A DNA stretch of 62,069 nt from Paucibacter sp. PLA-PC-4 (GCF_026241155.1 NZ_JAPFGP010000025.1:1-62069), one strand, 5' to 3'. Positions 1-8,646 are shown, counted from the first letter of the stretch. Translations and numbers: made by a program. Notes: generated by a model from the letters alone, not told the origin.

Positions 1-240
1 GCCAGCTACATCCGAGGCATGGCGGCCTTCTACGAACTGGGCTCCTTGCATGTCATCGAGCAGGCTTTCATTGAAGGCTACGCGCGATCGATCGTGCGTA
101 GCAGCAACCTGCCGGCCGCACTGCGAAATCAGAATGACGACAAGCAGCTGGTCGAGCAGTTGGTCGACTACGTCAACTCCGGCAAGCGCAGCCATGGAGA
201 CCTGCTGCGCGACTTCCTCAGACCCGGCGCAGGGTCGTGA
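1..240 (+). CDS. C-terminal fragment of an unrecognised protein
   Basis: The frame is open from the first base to the TGA at 238-240 (79 codons). The first in-frame ATG is at 19, but the gene most likely begins outside the window. The peptide is mixed and soluble, with an acidic stretch and a Lys/Arg-rich end, and no signal or membrane segment. I do not recognise the family. It abuts receptor and transposase fragments, so it may itself be a remnant. Codon use resembles the rest of the window. Confidence 0.4.
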   Translation, partial: ASYIRGMAAFYELGSLHVIEQAFIEGYARSIVRSSNLPAALRNQNDDKQLVEQLVDYVNSGKRSHGDLLRDFLRPGAGS

Positions 241-419
241 GTGCAGGCGCCAGCGGCTGCATCAAGGGTACAGACCCCAACTCGCTTGCCCTAGGCGTCC
301 CTCTTGGGCCCGATCCGCCCATTCTCCAAGTGGTGCGGCCGGCGGCAGTCCGAGTGGGCTGGCCGCCCAGGCCGAATGGACCGCTCATCGCCGGTATGCA
401 CGATGAGCGACCACTTCGC

Positions 420-720
420 TCGAAGGCGCCGCTCGCCACGGCAACGCGAGCACGAGGATGCTGGCCGTCATCCAGCGTGGACGAGGCGGTCGCCTCCAGC
501 TCCCAGCCGGGAAGCACCTCGCCACGCACGCCCAGCAGCGCGCGGGCAAACTTCGTGTCGCGCTGCAAGGTCTCCACACCGTTGTCCGTGCCCAGTCGGG
601 AATTGACGCGCACAGCCGGGCCGAAGGGGTTGAAAGCGTTGGAGGCGGGCACCAGCACACTGGCCATCAAGACTCCCATCTCCTCGGCTCGCAAGCGGTC
701 CTTGGACATCGTGAGCTCAC
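420..720 (-). pseudogene. TonB-dependent receptor, internal fragment
   Basis: Read on the minus strand from about 720 to 420, the frame encodes about 100 residues including LVPASNAFNPFG, then a GTDNGVETLQRD-like stretch and a LPGWELEATAS-like strand. This pattern is typical of the plug-to-barrel region of large TonB-dependent outer-membrane receptors, which import siderophores or oligosaccharides. The family is normally 700-1000 residues, so both ends are missing. The 5' side runs into a transposase remnant on the opposite strand. The 3' side turns into unrelated sequence near 420. It is a truncated relic. The family call rests on pattern recognition only. Confidence 0.6.
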
Positions 721-739
721 CGAGCGCCGTCCAGGCATC

Positions 740-1486
740 AATGTGCAGCGCCTGGTGGCGCAACAGTTCTGCCGGCAAGACTGGAGCCGCGCGGACAGCC
801 AGGGTTGCCAGATGGTGGAGGCCAGCCTGCAGCTGCTGGGGTGGAGCGCCAAGCGTCGTGTGATGATCGTGCGCCAGCGCATCCGCGGCGGCACCGCCAG
901 AGAGCGGCGCGTGGACGACAAGCAGTTGCGCCTGGACCTGGCGGGCCCGAGCGTGCACGAGGGTGATCGCTTATGGGAATACGCCGTGCTGGTCACCGAC
1001 GTGAACTACCCGCTGGAGTCCATCGGACAGCTCTACCGAGACCGGGCGGACGCGGAGAACGCGTTCGACGAGCTGAAGAACCAGTGGGGCTTAGGCGGCC
1101 TCACGACACCGGACCTCAATCGCAGCCAGACTGTGGCCAGAGCCTGTGCGCTGGTCTACAACCGGTGGAGTTGGTACTGCCGGGCGGCACACCCTACGGG
1201 AAGGCTGGAAGCCATCACGAGCCGACCGCTGCTGCTGGCTGCGGTCGGCAAGGCCGTCAGTCACGCCAACCAGACCACGCTGTATCTCACGCTGCTGCAT
1301 GGGCGCACCGATGTATTGCGTCGGCTGATCGCCAACATCGGCGCGGCCTTGGGGTACATCAAGGCAGCTGCGCAGCAGTACAAGGACCTCGATCGCCGGG
1401 GCTGCCTGCTGCGCCACATCGGCGACCGCATCGCGCCACTCATCGGACCTGCGCGCCCACCTCGCGGCCTCCCGGCGACGGGGTAA
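740..1486 (+). pseudogene. IS4-type DDE transposase, 3' remnant
   Basis: The frame from about 740 to the TAA at 1484-1486 encodes the C-terminal half of a DDE transposase. The stretch starting near base 1034 shows Y-x2-R-x3-E-x6-K in YRDRADAENAFDELK, the YREK signature of IS4-superfamily transposases that carries the catalytic Glu. It is followed by an LTTPDL segment and an EAITSRPLLL motif typical of this type. The N-terminal part with the first catalytic Asp is absent: upstream the same frame only runs antisense to the receptor fragment. The element is therefore 5'-truncated and not autonomous. I found no clear inverted repeats. Bases 1487-1696 hold nothing I can recognise. Confidence 0.7.
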
Positions 1487-1696
1487 CTGCCGGATTAAGG
1501 CTGATTGCACATGACCATACGCATCAAACGGCGCTGTGTCGCCACCAGCGTGTGCATCACCTGTTCCGGCTAGTGGCCGAAGCGTGCGCTCAGGACAAAC
1601 GGGTGCTGAGGCCCCATGTGGACGCTGCCGTCGGCGGATTCTCATCTGCCAAGCAGGCGCACACGCCCATGTCACCTCAGGCCCAGGTCAGCCGCT

Positions 1697-2053
1697 TCAC
1701 AACTGATGATCTGTGCGGGCAATCATGCGGTCGATGGTGGTCGCGAGCGGCGGCAAGTCCTGCGAGACAACAAGCCACACGGCCGCAACATCTATACCGA
1801 GGTACCCATGCACGATCACGTTGCGAAAGCCGGCCAGTTCACGCCACGGAACTTGCGGCTCCGTCCCCTTGATTTCGCCGGACAGGCGCTGGCTTGACTC
1901 CGTGAGCGTCTGCAGATTGCGTATCACCGCGTCTTGGACCAACCGCGATGTCTCGAACCGAGTCATTTCACCGCCTGTGTATTCGCGGATGCGCTCAATG
2001 CACTCCCGCATGTGTGCCAGCAGCACGCGGTCGCTGTCTGGCCCTGGCGTCAC
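1697..2053 (-). CDS. hepT: HepT-type toxin (HEPN domain, DUF86)
   Basis: This 118-residue all-alpha protein has the HEPN ribonuclease motif R-x4-H-x-Y, seen as RNVIVHGY near residue 77. In the family it acts as an RNase toxin or tRNA-targeting toxin that is silenced when its partner MntA AMPylates the Tyr of this motif. The start is a GTG at 2053 that overlaps the stop of mntA (GTGA), so the pair is translationally coupled, with the antitoxin first. Length and motif are intact, so the toxin is probably functional. It sits among insertion-sequence debris, consistent with horizontal acquisition. Confidence 0.85.
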   Translation of the reverse strand: MTPGPDSDRVLLAHMRECIERIREYTGGEMTRFETSRLVQDAVIRNLQTLTESSQRLSGEIKGTEPQVPWRELAGFRNVIVHGYLGIDVAAVWLVVSQDLPPLATTIDRMIARTDHQL

Positions 2054-2334
2054 AACGCGACCGCATCCGCAACCACTCGGTCGCGCAGCGAAGGATGCAG
2101 GCTTGCTTCAGTCACAACGTCCACCTGACGGCCCAGCAACTCCTGAGCGTCCAGCAACAACCCGCCCAGAGCAAGGGCGCTCGTGCCAGGGGCTAAGGTC
2201 ACCAGCAAATCGACATCGCTGTCATCGCGTGCCTCATCCCGAGCCATAGACCCAAAGACGCGAACACTCGTGATGCCGCGGCGATGGGCCAGCGACAAAA
2301 GCTGTTCGCGGTGGGACTCGATCAGCGCATCCAT
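2050..2334 (-). CDS. mntA: MntA-type antitoxin (minimal nucleotidyltransferase)
   Basis: The protein is 94 residues from the ATG at 2334 (MDALIESH...). An in-frame upstream extension to 2406 exists but lacks family character. The nucleotidyltransferase signature G-S-x10-D-x-D is complete in GSMARDEARDDSDVD. Family members transfer AMP from ATP to the HEPN toxin Tyr and thereby neutralise it. The gene is first in a two-gene operon with hepT and overlaps it by 4 bases. Such operons are usually autoregulated, but I did not find a convincing operator upstream. Confidence 0.85.
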   Translation of the reverse strand: MDALIESHREQLLSLAHRRGITSVRVFGSMARDEARDDSDVDLLVTLAPGTSALALGGLLLDAQELLGRQVDVVTEASLHPSLRDRVVADAVAL

Positions 2335-2532
2335 GTGCAAAGTGTAGCGGCGAGCGCTCCTCGCCGCAGTATCAGGGGCCAGAACAACGCCTGCCGGAGC
2401 AGCCATTGGCCAGCCGAGATCAAGCGCGGCGCGGTACTGGGAGCCAAGATCGGTCTCGATCTCTGCGCAAAACTCCCGTGTTCCAGCAGCTGCCCGCCAC
2501 TATGCTTGAGCGTCGCACCCAGGCTCTCACCC

Positions 2533-2775
2533 ATGGATCCCAGCGAATCCAACGGCGCCGTCTACCGAACCCTGCTTGAATCCACCCGTGCCATCCCATG
2601 GAAGATCGACTGGACAACCTTGACCTTCAGCTATATCGGCCCGCAGATCCAAGCCCTGCTCGGCTGGGCGCCCTCGACTTGGGTCAGCGTTGATGACTGG
2701 GCCTCGCGCATGCATCCCGACGACCGCGAGCGCGTCGTCAACTTCTGCGTCTCGCAGTCGCAGGCAGGCGTGTGA
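2533..2775 (+). pseudogene. PAS-domain sensor, N-terminal fragment
   Basis: From the ATG at 2533 the frame encodes 80 residues with a PAS_3-like core: WKIDWTTLTFSYIGPQ, then ALLGW, then WASRMHPDDRERV. In intact proteins this is followed by the last PAS strands and an output module such as a histidine kinase or GGDEF domain. Here the frame stops at 2775, exactly where insertion-sequence-like repeats begin. The gene is therefore most likely truncated by an insertion or deletion. The 200 bases upstream (2335-2532) hold no other recognisable gene. Confidence 0.6.
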
Positions 2776-2777
2776 AC

Positions 2778-2822
2778 GGCGGTCAGGAACCGTCTCTACT
2801 TGGCGGTGAGGAATCGTTTCTA
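2778..2822. repeat. Two tandem 21-bp imperfect repeats, possible IS end
   Basis: Bases 2778-2798 and 2802-2822 match at 18 of 21 positions with a 24-base period; both begin GGCGGT and end TCTA. Multiple short terminal repeats of this spacing are characteristic of IS21-family ends. They start directly after the stop of the truncated PAS gene. No transposase frame for such an element is recognisable next to them. The IS21 assignment is an inference. Confidence 0.45.
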
Positions 2823-2867
2823 GGTTGAGCGCCCTTGTGCCTGTGAGTTCGGCAGGTTTGATCGAAC

Positions 2868-2919
2868 ATGACTTCGCCGCGCGGGCGGCCCTGCAGGGCC
2901 GCCCGCGCGGCGAAGTCAT
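2868..2919. repeat. Perfect 52-bp palindrome
   Basis: The sequence from 2868 to 2919 equals its own reverse complement at all 52 positions, with CTGCAG at the centre and very GC-rich arms. It lies 45 bases past the tandem repeats in a region without recognisable genes. It lacks a U-tract, so it is not a standard terminator. It may be a folded insertion-sequence end, a recombination junction, or a cruciform. From 2776 to 3290 I see no gene, only this palindrome and the repeats. Confidence 0.8.
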
Positions 2920-3291
2920 TGTGAAGACCGGCGTAGGGGTAGGCAGCGGCGGGAGCGATGCCATCGGTGCAGCGATGCTGGCCGAGTGGAGGCCGCTGCG
3001 GTAGAACGAGCGGCGTACCCCGATGCAGGCGGGTACAGCGACGACGAATTGCCTGGCAGTCAGAACCGTGCGCCGCACCCTACACATGCCGAGAGCGAAT
3101 GCGATGGCGTTATAGCTAAATTAGCTTGAAGACGTTGGAAGCTGCATCAATGCTGTACTGCTGGAGAGGGCCCTCCCCACCCCAAAAAACTCTCAAGCCC
3201 CCCACCTCGACGGCACCCTCCACCCTCATAGCAAGGATCGTGGTCCTTCCGAGAACGTGCTGTGCTGCTGCGCAGTGTGCCTAAAGCAAAA

Positions 3292-3319
3292 GGGGCACCG
3301 TGCTTTCGCATGGTGCCCC
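3292..3319 (-). terminator. Rho-independent terminator of the tRNA-Val pair
   Basis: Arms 3292-3303 and 3308-3319 form a 12-bp stem (GGGGCACC core, one G-T wobble) with a TTTC loop on the plus strand. Read on the minus strand, a short U-run follows at 3291-3288. It lies just after the 3' end of the second-transcribed tRNA-Val, as expected for its terminator. Confidence 0.75.
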
Positions 3320-3327
3320 CTGGCTTT

Positions 3328-3402
3328 TGGTGGGCGGTGAGGGTTTCGAACCCCCGACCCCGACAGTGTGAATGTCGTGCTCTACCCCTGAGCTAACCGC
3401 CC
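3328..3402 (-). tRNA. tRNA-Val (anticodon CAC)
   Basis: The minus strand folds into a complete cloverleaf. The acceptor stem is GGGCGGT/ACCGCCC, and the anticodon stem CGACA/TGTCG encloses the loop TTCACAC, giving anticodon CAC (reads GUG codons). The T-loop GGTTCGAA is present and CCA is encoded (3328-3330). It is the second of two tRNA-Val genes transcribed leftwards, followed by a terminator. Confidence 0.95.
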
Positions 3403-3493
3403 GAATCTGAACCTCGGGTTGGCCCGCTTTTGGACCACTCGAGCCAACTGACGCTTATGACGACTGACGAGCTATTGATTTACAACAACTCTT

Positions 3494-3568
3494 TGGTGGG
3501 CGGTGCAGGGTTCGAACCTGCGACCCCTGCCGTGTGAAGGCAGTGCTCTACCGCTGAGCTAACCGCCC
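3494..3568 (-). tRNA. tRNA-Val (anticodon CAC)
   Basis: This is a second complete cloverleaf with the same acceptor stem GGGCGGT/ACCGCCC. The anticodon stem CTGCC/GGCAG encloses TTCACAC, so the anticodon is again CAC, and CCA is encoded at 3494-3496. The anticodon and T stems differ from the neighbour, so the copies are not a recent perfect duplication. Tandem tRNA genes are common integration sites, and decayed mobile DNA lies just downstream of this pair. Confidence 0.95.
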
Positions 3569-3647
3569 GGTCTGGTCGTCCAACAAACTCCTGCAGGAAT
3601 TCGTTAACCGGGAAGCCCACGATTATGCCATGCCATTGTTGCTGCAA

Positions 3648-4361
3648 TCAAGCAGCTTGCCAGATTCTTTTGCCGCCGCTGGCCTTGTCAAGATCGGCCA
3701 GCACTTTGTCATGGGCTTGAAGTTCCGCCTCGCTGGCCTGCAGCACCGGTAGTGCGAAGCGGCTCAGGTCGACCGCCTCAACCCGCAACTCGCCCGGCTG
3801 GTTCGAATGGCTGCTGCCGCTGCCCTCATCGATGACCAGCGAATCCTGCCCGCGGGTCAGGCGGATATACACCTCGGCCAGCAGCTCGGCATCGAGCAAG
3901 GCGCCGTGCAGGGTTCGGCTGGAGTTGTCGACCTCCAAGCGCCGGCACAGCGCGTCCAGAGAATTGGCCTTGCCGGGGAACATATCGCGCGCCATCAGCA
4001 AGGTGTCAAGCACGCTGCCGACATGGTCGGTGATTGGTGGCTTCTTCAGGCGCTTGAGCTCAGCATTGACGAAGCCGATATCGAAAGGTGCGTTGTGGAT
4101 CACCAGCTGGGCGCCGGCCAGAAAGTCCAGCAACTGGTCGGCCACCTCGGCGAACTTGGGCTTGGTCGAGAGGAAGTCCTCGGTAAGGCCGTGCACCTTC
4201 AGCGCTTCCTCGTGGCTGGCGCGCTCAGGGTTGACATAGATATGCAGGTTGTTGCCGGTGAGCTGGCGGTTGACCATCTCAACGCAGCCGATTTCAACCA
4301 GACGGTCACCGCCCTCGGCATACAGACCGGTGGTTTCGGTATCGAAGAAGATTTGACGCAT
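3648..4361 (-). CDS. dnaQ: DNA polymerase III epsilon subunit (3'-5' proofreading exonuclease)
   Basis: The 237-residue protein is the proofreading subunit of the replicative polymerase. The DEDDh exonuclease residues are visible: Asp7 and Glu9 (FFDTETTG), Asp94 (HNAPFD), and His152 with Asp157 (LHGALLDAELLAEVY). The C-terminal tail, about 50 residues, is the part that in homologues contacts the alpha subunit. Length is normal for the family. It is transcribed leftwards downstream of lgt with 15 bases between them, so the two may share a message. Confidence 0.95.
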   Translation of the reverse strand: MRQIFFDTETTGLYAEGGDRLVEIGCVEMVNRQLTGNNLHIYVNPERASHEEALKVHGLTEDFLSTKPKFAEVADQLLDFLAGAQLVIHNAPFDIGFVNAELKRLKKPPITDHVGSVLDTLLMARDMFPGKANSLDALCRRLEVDNSSRTLHGALLDAELLAEVYIRLTRGQDSLVIDEGSGSSHSNQPGELRVEAVDLSRFALPVLQASEAELQAHDKVLADLDKASGGKRIWQAA

Positions 4362-4376
4362 GGACTAGAAGAAGAC

Positions 4377-5180
4377 TCAGTTGGCTTTGCGGCGGCTGGC
4401 CCAGAGCCAGATCAGCACACCGGCCGCGATCATCGGCAGCGACAACCATTGTCCCTGACTCAGATTGAAGGCACGCAGGCCCAGGAAGTCGTCCGGCTCG
4501 CGGAAGAACTCGGCCAAAAAGCGCATCAACCCATAGCCAATCAGGAAGAGGCCGGACACCTGACCGGTCGCGCGCGGCTTGCGCGCATAAATCCACAGGA
4601 CGACGAAGAGCAGCAGGCCCTCGCCGAGGAATTGGTAGACCTGCGAGGGATGACGCGGCACACCGCCGTCGCCCGCTTGGGGAAAAATCATTGCCCAAGG
4701 CAGGCTGGGGTCGGCCGCCCGCCCCCACAGCTCGCCATTGATGAAATTACCGACCCGGCCTGCCGCCAGGCCGGTGGGCACGCAGGGTGCGATCAGGTCC
4801 GTGACCTCGAAGAACTTGCGGCCGCGCAGCTTGGCAAACAGCGCCATCGCGACCAGCACACCGAGCAAGCCGCCATGAAAGGCCATACCGCCCTTCCAGA
4901 CCGCAAGCACCTCGCCGAGGTTGTGCATGTAGTAGTCGGGCTTGTAGAACAGCACATAGCCCAAACGCCCGCCCAGCACCACGCCCAGCACGCCGAAGAA
5001 CAGCAAATCGTCGACATCACGCTTGTTCCAGCCTGCCGCCGCAAACTGCGGCTGACGCACTTTCAGCGAGGCCAGCCAGAGGAACAGGCCGAAGGCGGCC
5101 AGATAGGTCAGGCCGTACCAATGAACGGCCAGCGGGCCGAGGCTGATGGCGATGGGGTCGAACTGGGGGTGGACCAGCAT
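4377..5180 (-). CDS. lgt: Prolipoprotein diacylglyceryl transferase
   Basis: This inner-membrane enzyme transfers a diacylglyceryl group from phosphatidylglycerol to the lipobox Cys of prolipoproteins, the first step of lipoprotein maturation. The start at 5180 gives 268 residues, the usual length, beginning [10 protein letters not shown]. The conserved His102 (FHGG) and Arg142 in the signature [14 protein letters not shown] are present, with about seven hydrophobic segments. The window encodes several of its likely substrates (lipoproteins near 20.5, 37.9, 45.4 and 58 kb). Confidence 0.96.
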   Translation of the reverse strand: MLVHPQFDPIAISLGPLAVHWYGLTYLAAFGLFLWLASLKVRQPQFAAAGWNKRDVDDLLFFGVLGVVLGGRLGYVLFYKPDYYMHNLGEVLAVWKGGMAFHGGLLGVLVAMALFAKLRGRKFFEVTDLIAPCVPTGLAAGRVGNFINGELWGRAADPSLPWAMIFPQAGDGGVPRHPSQVYQFLGEGLLLFVVLWIYARKPRATGQVSGLFLIGYGLMRFLAEFFREPDDFLGLRAFNLSQGQWLSLPMIAAGVLIWLWASRRKAN

Positions 5181-5211
5181 GGCGTAAGCACCTCTTGAAG
5201 CGAGCCGCGCA

Positions 5212-6108
5212 TCATAGTGGGCGGGACAGACATGCCTGAATATGCTGGACAAAGCGCCGCACCGCCGGCCCGGCATCTGGGCGCCAGATCAGACTGGTCT
5301 CGCAAATTGGCACCTTGCCGGCCACTCGCTTGTAGACCACGCCGCTGCGCTGCAGGCCCATCACCGACTCCGGCACCCAGGCAGCACCCATGCCAGCCGA
5401 GACCAGGTTGACGATGGTCTGCATCTGGATTGCCTCTTGGGCGATCACCGGTGCGGCCTGATGATCGCGATAGAAGGCCAGCACCGAATCGAACAGCGAG
5501 GGCGCAATTTCTCGCGGGAAGATCACCAGCGGGAGTGTCAGGATGTCTGCTGCTGCCAGTTGCGCCTGGGCGGCCAGCGCCTCCTCAGCGCTGAGCGCCA
5601 GCACCATGGGCTCGCGGGCGATGCCCAGGGCCTCGAAACCCGCAGGCAAGGCGCCCGGCGCATGAATGACGAAGCCGGCGTCCAAATCCTCGCCGGCAAA
5701 CTGCTGCAGTTGCACGTCCAGCGTTGCCTCGCGCAGGCTCAGCACGATGTCGGGCTGCTGCTCGCGGAAAGCGCGCAGCCAGCGCGGCAACTCGCCGAAA
5801 CCGACGGTCGAGACAAAGCCCAGCCGCACACGCCCGCGCTGGCCCTCGGCGGCCGCGCGCACCAGGGCGCCCAGTTGTTCAGCCTCCAGCAGCAGGCGTC
5901 GCGCCTGGGGCAGCAAAGCCTCACCGGCCGGGCTCAGCCGCACCGAACGGCTGCTGCGCTCGAACAGCGGCGCGCCCAGCGCCTGCTCCAGCTTCTGGAT
6001 CGCTTGCGTCAGCGGCGGCTGGGTCATATGCAGGCGCAGCGCGGCGCGGCCGAAGTGCAGCTCCTCTGCAACGGCGAGGAACTGACGCAAGCTTCTGAGC
6101 TCAATCAT
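5212..6108 (-). CDS. LysR-family transcriptional regulator
   Basis: The protein has 298 residues from the ATG at 6108. The winged HTH lies at about residues 1-60 ([20 protein letters not shown]), followed by a LysR substrate-binding fold. It is divergent from ilvD with 89 bases between the starts, an arrangement that usually means the regulator controls the neighbour and itself. The inducer is not evident; a branched-chain intermediate is a reasonable guess from context. The ATG at 6126 would add six residues and is less like the family start. Confidence 0.88.
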   Translation of the reverse strand: MIELRSLRQFLAVAEELHFGRAALRLHMTQPPLTQAIQKLEQALGAPLFERSSRSVRLSPAGEALLPQARRLLLEAEQLGALVRAAAEGQRGRVRLGFVSTVGFGELPRWLRAFREQQPDIVLSLREATLDVQLQQFAGEDLDAGFVIHAPGALPAGFEALGIAREPMVLALSAEEALAAQAQLAAADILTLPLVIFPREIAPSLFDSVLAFYRDHQAAPVIAQEAIQMQTIVNLVSAGMGAAWVPESVMGLQRSGVVYKRVAGKVPICETSLIWRPDAGPAVRRFVQHIQACLSRPL

Positions 6109-6120
6109 TACTTCGCAACG

Positions 6121-6151
6121 TATCAATCATCACTAAATAATATATTTGATA
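6121..6151. promoter_or_regulatory. AT-rich inverted repeat between LysR gene and ilvD
   Basis: TATCAA (6121-6126) and TTGATA (6146-6151) form an inverted repeat around an AT-only-rich centre in otherwise GC-rich DNA. The position, between two divergent starts, suits a LysR-type operator with overlapping promoters. The half-site spacing is wider than the common T-N11-A box, so the exact operator is uncertain. Confidence 0.4.
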
Positions 6152-6197
6152 AACAATCACCGGCCGAGCAAACTGCGCAAATTCTGAGGAGACACCC

Positions 6198-7880
6198 ATG
6201 TCAGCAATCAACCGCCGTTCCAAAAACATCACCGAAGGCGTAGCCCGCGCCCCGAACCGCTCTATGTACTACGGCATGGGCTACCAGGAGAGCGACTTCG
6301 GCAAGCCGATGATCGGCGTGGCCAACGGCCATTCGACGATCACGCCGTGCAACTCCGGCCTGCAAAAGCTGGCCGATGCCGCCGTGATCGGCCTGAAGGC
6401 CGCCGGCGCCAACCCGCAGATTTTCGGCACACCGACCATCTCGGACGGCATGGCCATGGGCACCGAAGGAATGAAGTACTCGCTGGTCTCGCGCGAGGTG
6501 ATCTCCGACTGCGTCGAGACCTGCGTCGGCGGCCAGTGGCTGGACGGCGTGATGGTGATCGGCGGCTGCGACAAGAACATGCCCGGCGGCATGATGGGCA
6601 TGCTGCGCGCCAACGTGCCGGCCATCTACATCTATGGCGGCACCATCAAGCCGGGCCACTACAAGGGCCAAGACCTGAACATCGTCAGCGTATTCGAAGC
6701 GGTGGGCCAGTTCAGCGCCGGCAAGATGAGCGAAGAGGATTTCTGCCAGATCGAGAAGCGCGCCATCCCCGGCAGCGGCTCCTGCGGCGGCATGTACACG
6801 GCCAACACGATGAGCTCGGCCTTTGAGGCGCTGGGCATGAGCCTGCCCTACTCCTCGTCGATGTCCAATGTCGAGGACGAGGTCGTGGAGAACACCAAGC
6901 GGGCGGCTGCCGTGCTGGTCGAAGCCGTAAAGGCCGACCTGAAGCCGCGCGATATCGTCACAAAAAAGGCCATCGAGAACGCGGTGGCCGTCATCATGGC
7001 CACCGGCGGTTCGACCAACGCGGTGCTGCACTTCCTAGCCATCGCCCATGCAGCCGAGGTCGAGTGGACCATCGATGACTTCGAGCGCATGCGCAAGAAG
7101 ATTCCGGTGCTTTGCGACCTGAAGCCCAGTGGCCAGTTCCTCGCAGTGGACCTGCACAAGGCCGGCGGCATCCCTGCCGTGATGAAGGTGCTGCTGAAGG
7201 CCGGTCTGCTGCATGGCGACTGCATCACCATCACCGGCAAGACCGTGGCAGAAAACCTGGCCGAGGTGCCCGAACTGCGCGCCGACCAGTCCGTGATTCG
7301 CGACACAAGCGCGCCGATCTACGCACAGGGCCATTTGGCCATCCTGAAGGGCAATCTCTCGCCCGAGGGCGCGGTCGCCAAGATCACCGGCCTGAAAACC
7401 CCGGTGATGACAGGCCCGGCCCGCGTCTTCGAGGACGAGCAGTCGGCGCTGGCCGCCATCATGGCCAACAAAATCGTCGCTGGCGACATCATGGTGCTGC
7501 GCTATCTAGGCCCCAAGGGCGGCCCTGGCATGCCGGAGATGCTGGCCCCGACCGGCGCGCTGATTGGCCAGGGCCTGGGCGAGACCGTGGGCCTGATTAC
7601 CGACGGCCGTTTCTCTGGCGGCACCTGGGGCATGGTGGTCGGACATGTGGCGCCCGAGGCGTATGAGGGCGGCGTGATCGCGCTGGTGCAAGAGGGCGAC
7701 AGCATCACGATCGATGCCCACCAGTTGAAGCTCGAACTGCATGTGGACGCCGCCGAGCTGGCGCGCCGCAAGACGCTGTGGAAGCAGCCGGCGCCACGCT
7801 ACACCCGCGGCGTGCTGGCCAAGTTCGCGAAGACCGCATCAAGTGCCAGCTCGGGTGCGGTGCTCGACCTGTTCGAGTAA
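6198..7880 (+). CDS. ilvD: Dihydroxy-acid dehydratase
   Basis: This enzyme dehydrates 2,3-dihydroxy-isovalerate and 2,3-dihydroxy-3-methylvalerate in the valine, isoleucine and pantothenate routes. The protein has 560 residues. The Fe-S ligand cysteines are visible at Cys51 (TPCN), Cys124 (GGCDKNMPG) and Cys196 ([12 protein letters not shown]). A GGAG ribosome site lies 7-10 bases before the ATG. The divergent LysR gene is its probable regulator. No transporter or other ilv gene is adjacent. Confidence 0.96.
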   Translation: MSAINRRSKNITEGVARAPNRSMYYGMGYQESDFGKPMIGVANGHSTITPCNSGLQKLADAAVIGLKAAGANPQIFGTPTISDGMAMGTEGMKYSLVSREVISDCVETCVGGQWLDGVMVIGGCDKNMPGGMMGMLRANVPAIYIYGGTIKPGHYKGQDLNIVSVFEAVGQFSAGKMSEEDFCQIEKRAIPGSGSCGGMYTANTMSSAFEALGMSLPYSSSMSNVEDEVVENTKRAAAVLVEAVKADLKPRDIVTKKAIENAVAVIMATGGSTNAVLHFLAIAHAAEVEWTIDDFERMRKKIPVLCDLKPSGQFLAVDLHKAGGIPAVMKVLLKAGLLHGDCITITGKTVAENLAEVPELRADQSVIRDTSAPIYAQGHLAILKGNLSPEGAVAKITGLKTPVMTGPARVFEDEQSALAAIMANKIVAGDIMVLRYLGPKGGPGMPEMLAPTGALIGQGLGETVGLITDGRFSGGTWGMVVGHVAPEAYEGGVIALVQEGDSITIDAHQLKLELHVDAAELARRKTLWKQPAPRYTRGVLAKFAKTASSASSGAVLDLFE

Positions 7881-7906
7881 AGAAGTGTAGAGAGGAGCGG
7901 GGCCGG

Positions 7907-8152
7907 CTATTTGCGGCGCTGCTTCTCGCTCTGGCCCAGCGCTTCGAGCGAGCGCTCGCGGCGCGCTTCTTTGCGCTGGTCCATGCGCTGCATGGCTTTT
8001 TTCTGTGTGTAGCCGCTGGAATCGGCCCAGGCCCACCACAGCACGGCCAGGCCGAAGGGCGCCAGCACCCACAGCCAGCTCCACTCGCTGACCGGCGCCA
8101 CACCAACCAGCTTGAGCAGCAAGAGCACGACACCGACGGCCATCAACAACAT
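7907..8152 (-). CDS. Small Trp-rich membrane protein (TIGR04438-like)
   Basis: The 81-residue protein starts at the ATG at 8152. Two hydrophobic segments (residues about 2-18 and 27-44) are followed by a WWAWADSSGYT motif and a highly charged Arg/Lys/Glu tail. This architecture matches the small Trp-rich proteins found mainly in Burkholderiales, whose function is unknown. It converges with ilvD and is divergent from the cytochrome c gene. Confidence 0.75.
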   Translation of the reverse strand: MLLMAVGVVLLLLKLVGVAPVSEWSWLWVLAPFGLAVLWWAWADSSGYTQKKAMQRMDQRKEARRERSLEALGQSEKQRRK

Positions 8153-8269
8153 CACACGACTCCTTTGATCCACGCCGCCCCATAAAATCGCTGGCGAGGC
8201 TATGCTGTCAGCACTGTAGTGCAGATTGCACAGACTAGACCCCCGAGATTGTTGAGCCGAAAGGAAACC

Positions 8270-8581
8270 ATGAAGTCCTCTGTGATTGCCCTGGCCACGC
8301 TGGCCGCCGCCCTGGCCGCCCCGGCCGCTTTTGCCAACGCCGAACTGGCACAGAAGAAGAACTGCATGGCCTGCCATGCGACCGACAAGAAGCTGGTCGG
8401 CCCGTCCTACAAGGACGTCGCGGCCAAGTACGCCAAGGACAAAGACGCCGTCAAGAAGCTGGCCGAGAAGATCATCAAGGGCGGCTCCGGCGTCTGGGGC
8501 CCTGTGCCCATGCCCGCGAACGCCCAGGTCAATCCAGCCGAGGCCGAGGAACTGGCCAAGTGGGTGATGACGATCAAGTGA
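8270..8581 (+). CDS. Periplasmic class I cytochrome c (c551/c552 type)
   Basis: The protein has 103 residues with a signal peptide ending near AFA at residues 20-22. The heme-binding CMACH is at Cys32-His36, and the likely axial Met is Met81 (VPMPAN). It is a small soluble electron carrier that would shuttle electrons in the periplasm. The ATG at 8270 is preferred to the upstream ATG at 8219 because it starts directly at the signal peptide and has GGAAA upstream. A strong terminator follows. Confidence 0.92.
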   Translation: MKSSVIALATLAAALAAPAAFANAELAQKKNCMACHATDKKLVGPSYKDVAAKYAKDKDAVKKLAEKIIKGGSGVWGPVPMPANAQVNPAEAEELAKWVMTIK

Positions 8582-8603
8582 TCGTCTGAGGCCACCCAGG
8601 AAT

Positions 8604-8629
8604 AAAGCCCCGCATGTGCGGGGCTTTTT
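8604..8629. terminator. Bidirectional Rho-independent terminator
   Basis: AAAGCCCCGCA and TGCGGGGCTTT form an 11-bp stem with a minimal loop, followed by a T-run on the plus strand and an A-rich flank on the left. It lies between the converging cytochrome c and acs genes and can serve both. Confidence 0.9.
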
Positions 8630-8646
8630 CTTTGCAGTCTGCAGGT

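Noticed and set aside
218-958. Minus-strand frame of 246 codons as one gene
   Set aside because: Only the middle 100 codons resemble a TonB receptor; both flanks are antisense or non-homologous, so only the fragment is annotated.
2527-3087. Minus-strand frame of 186 codons across the palindrome
   Set aside because: It runs antisense to the PAS fragment and through the repeats and palindrome, with low-complexity composition and no recognisable domain.
3807-5198. Plus-strand frame of 463 codons
   Set aside because: It lies antisense to dnaQ and lgt, is rich in Gln/His/Ala and matches no family pattern; the opposite strand encodes two clear proteins.
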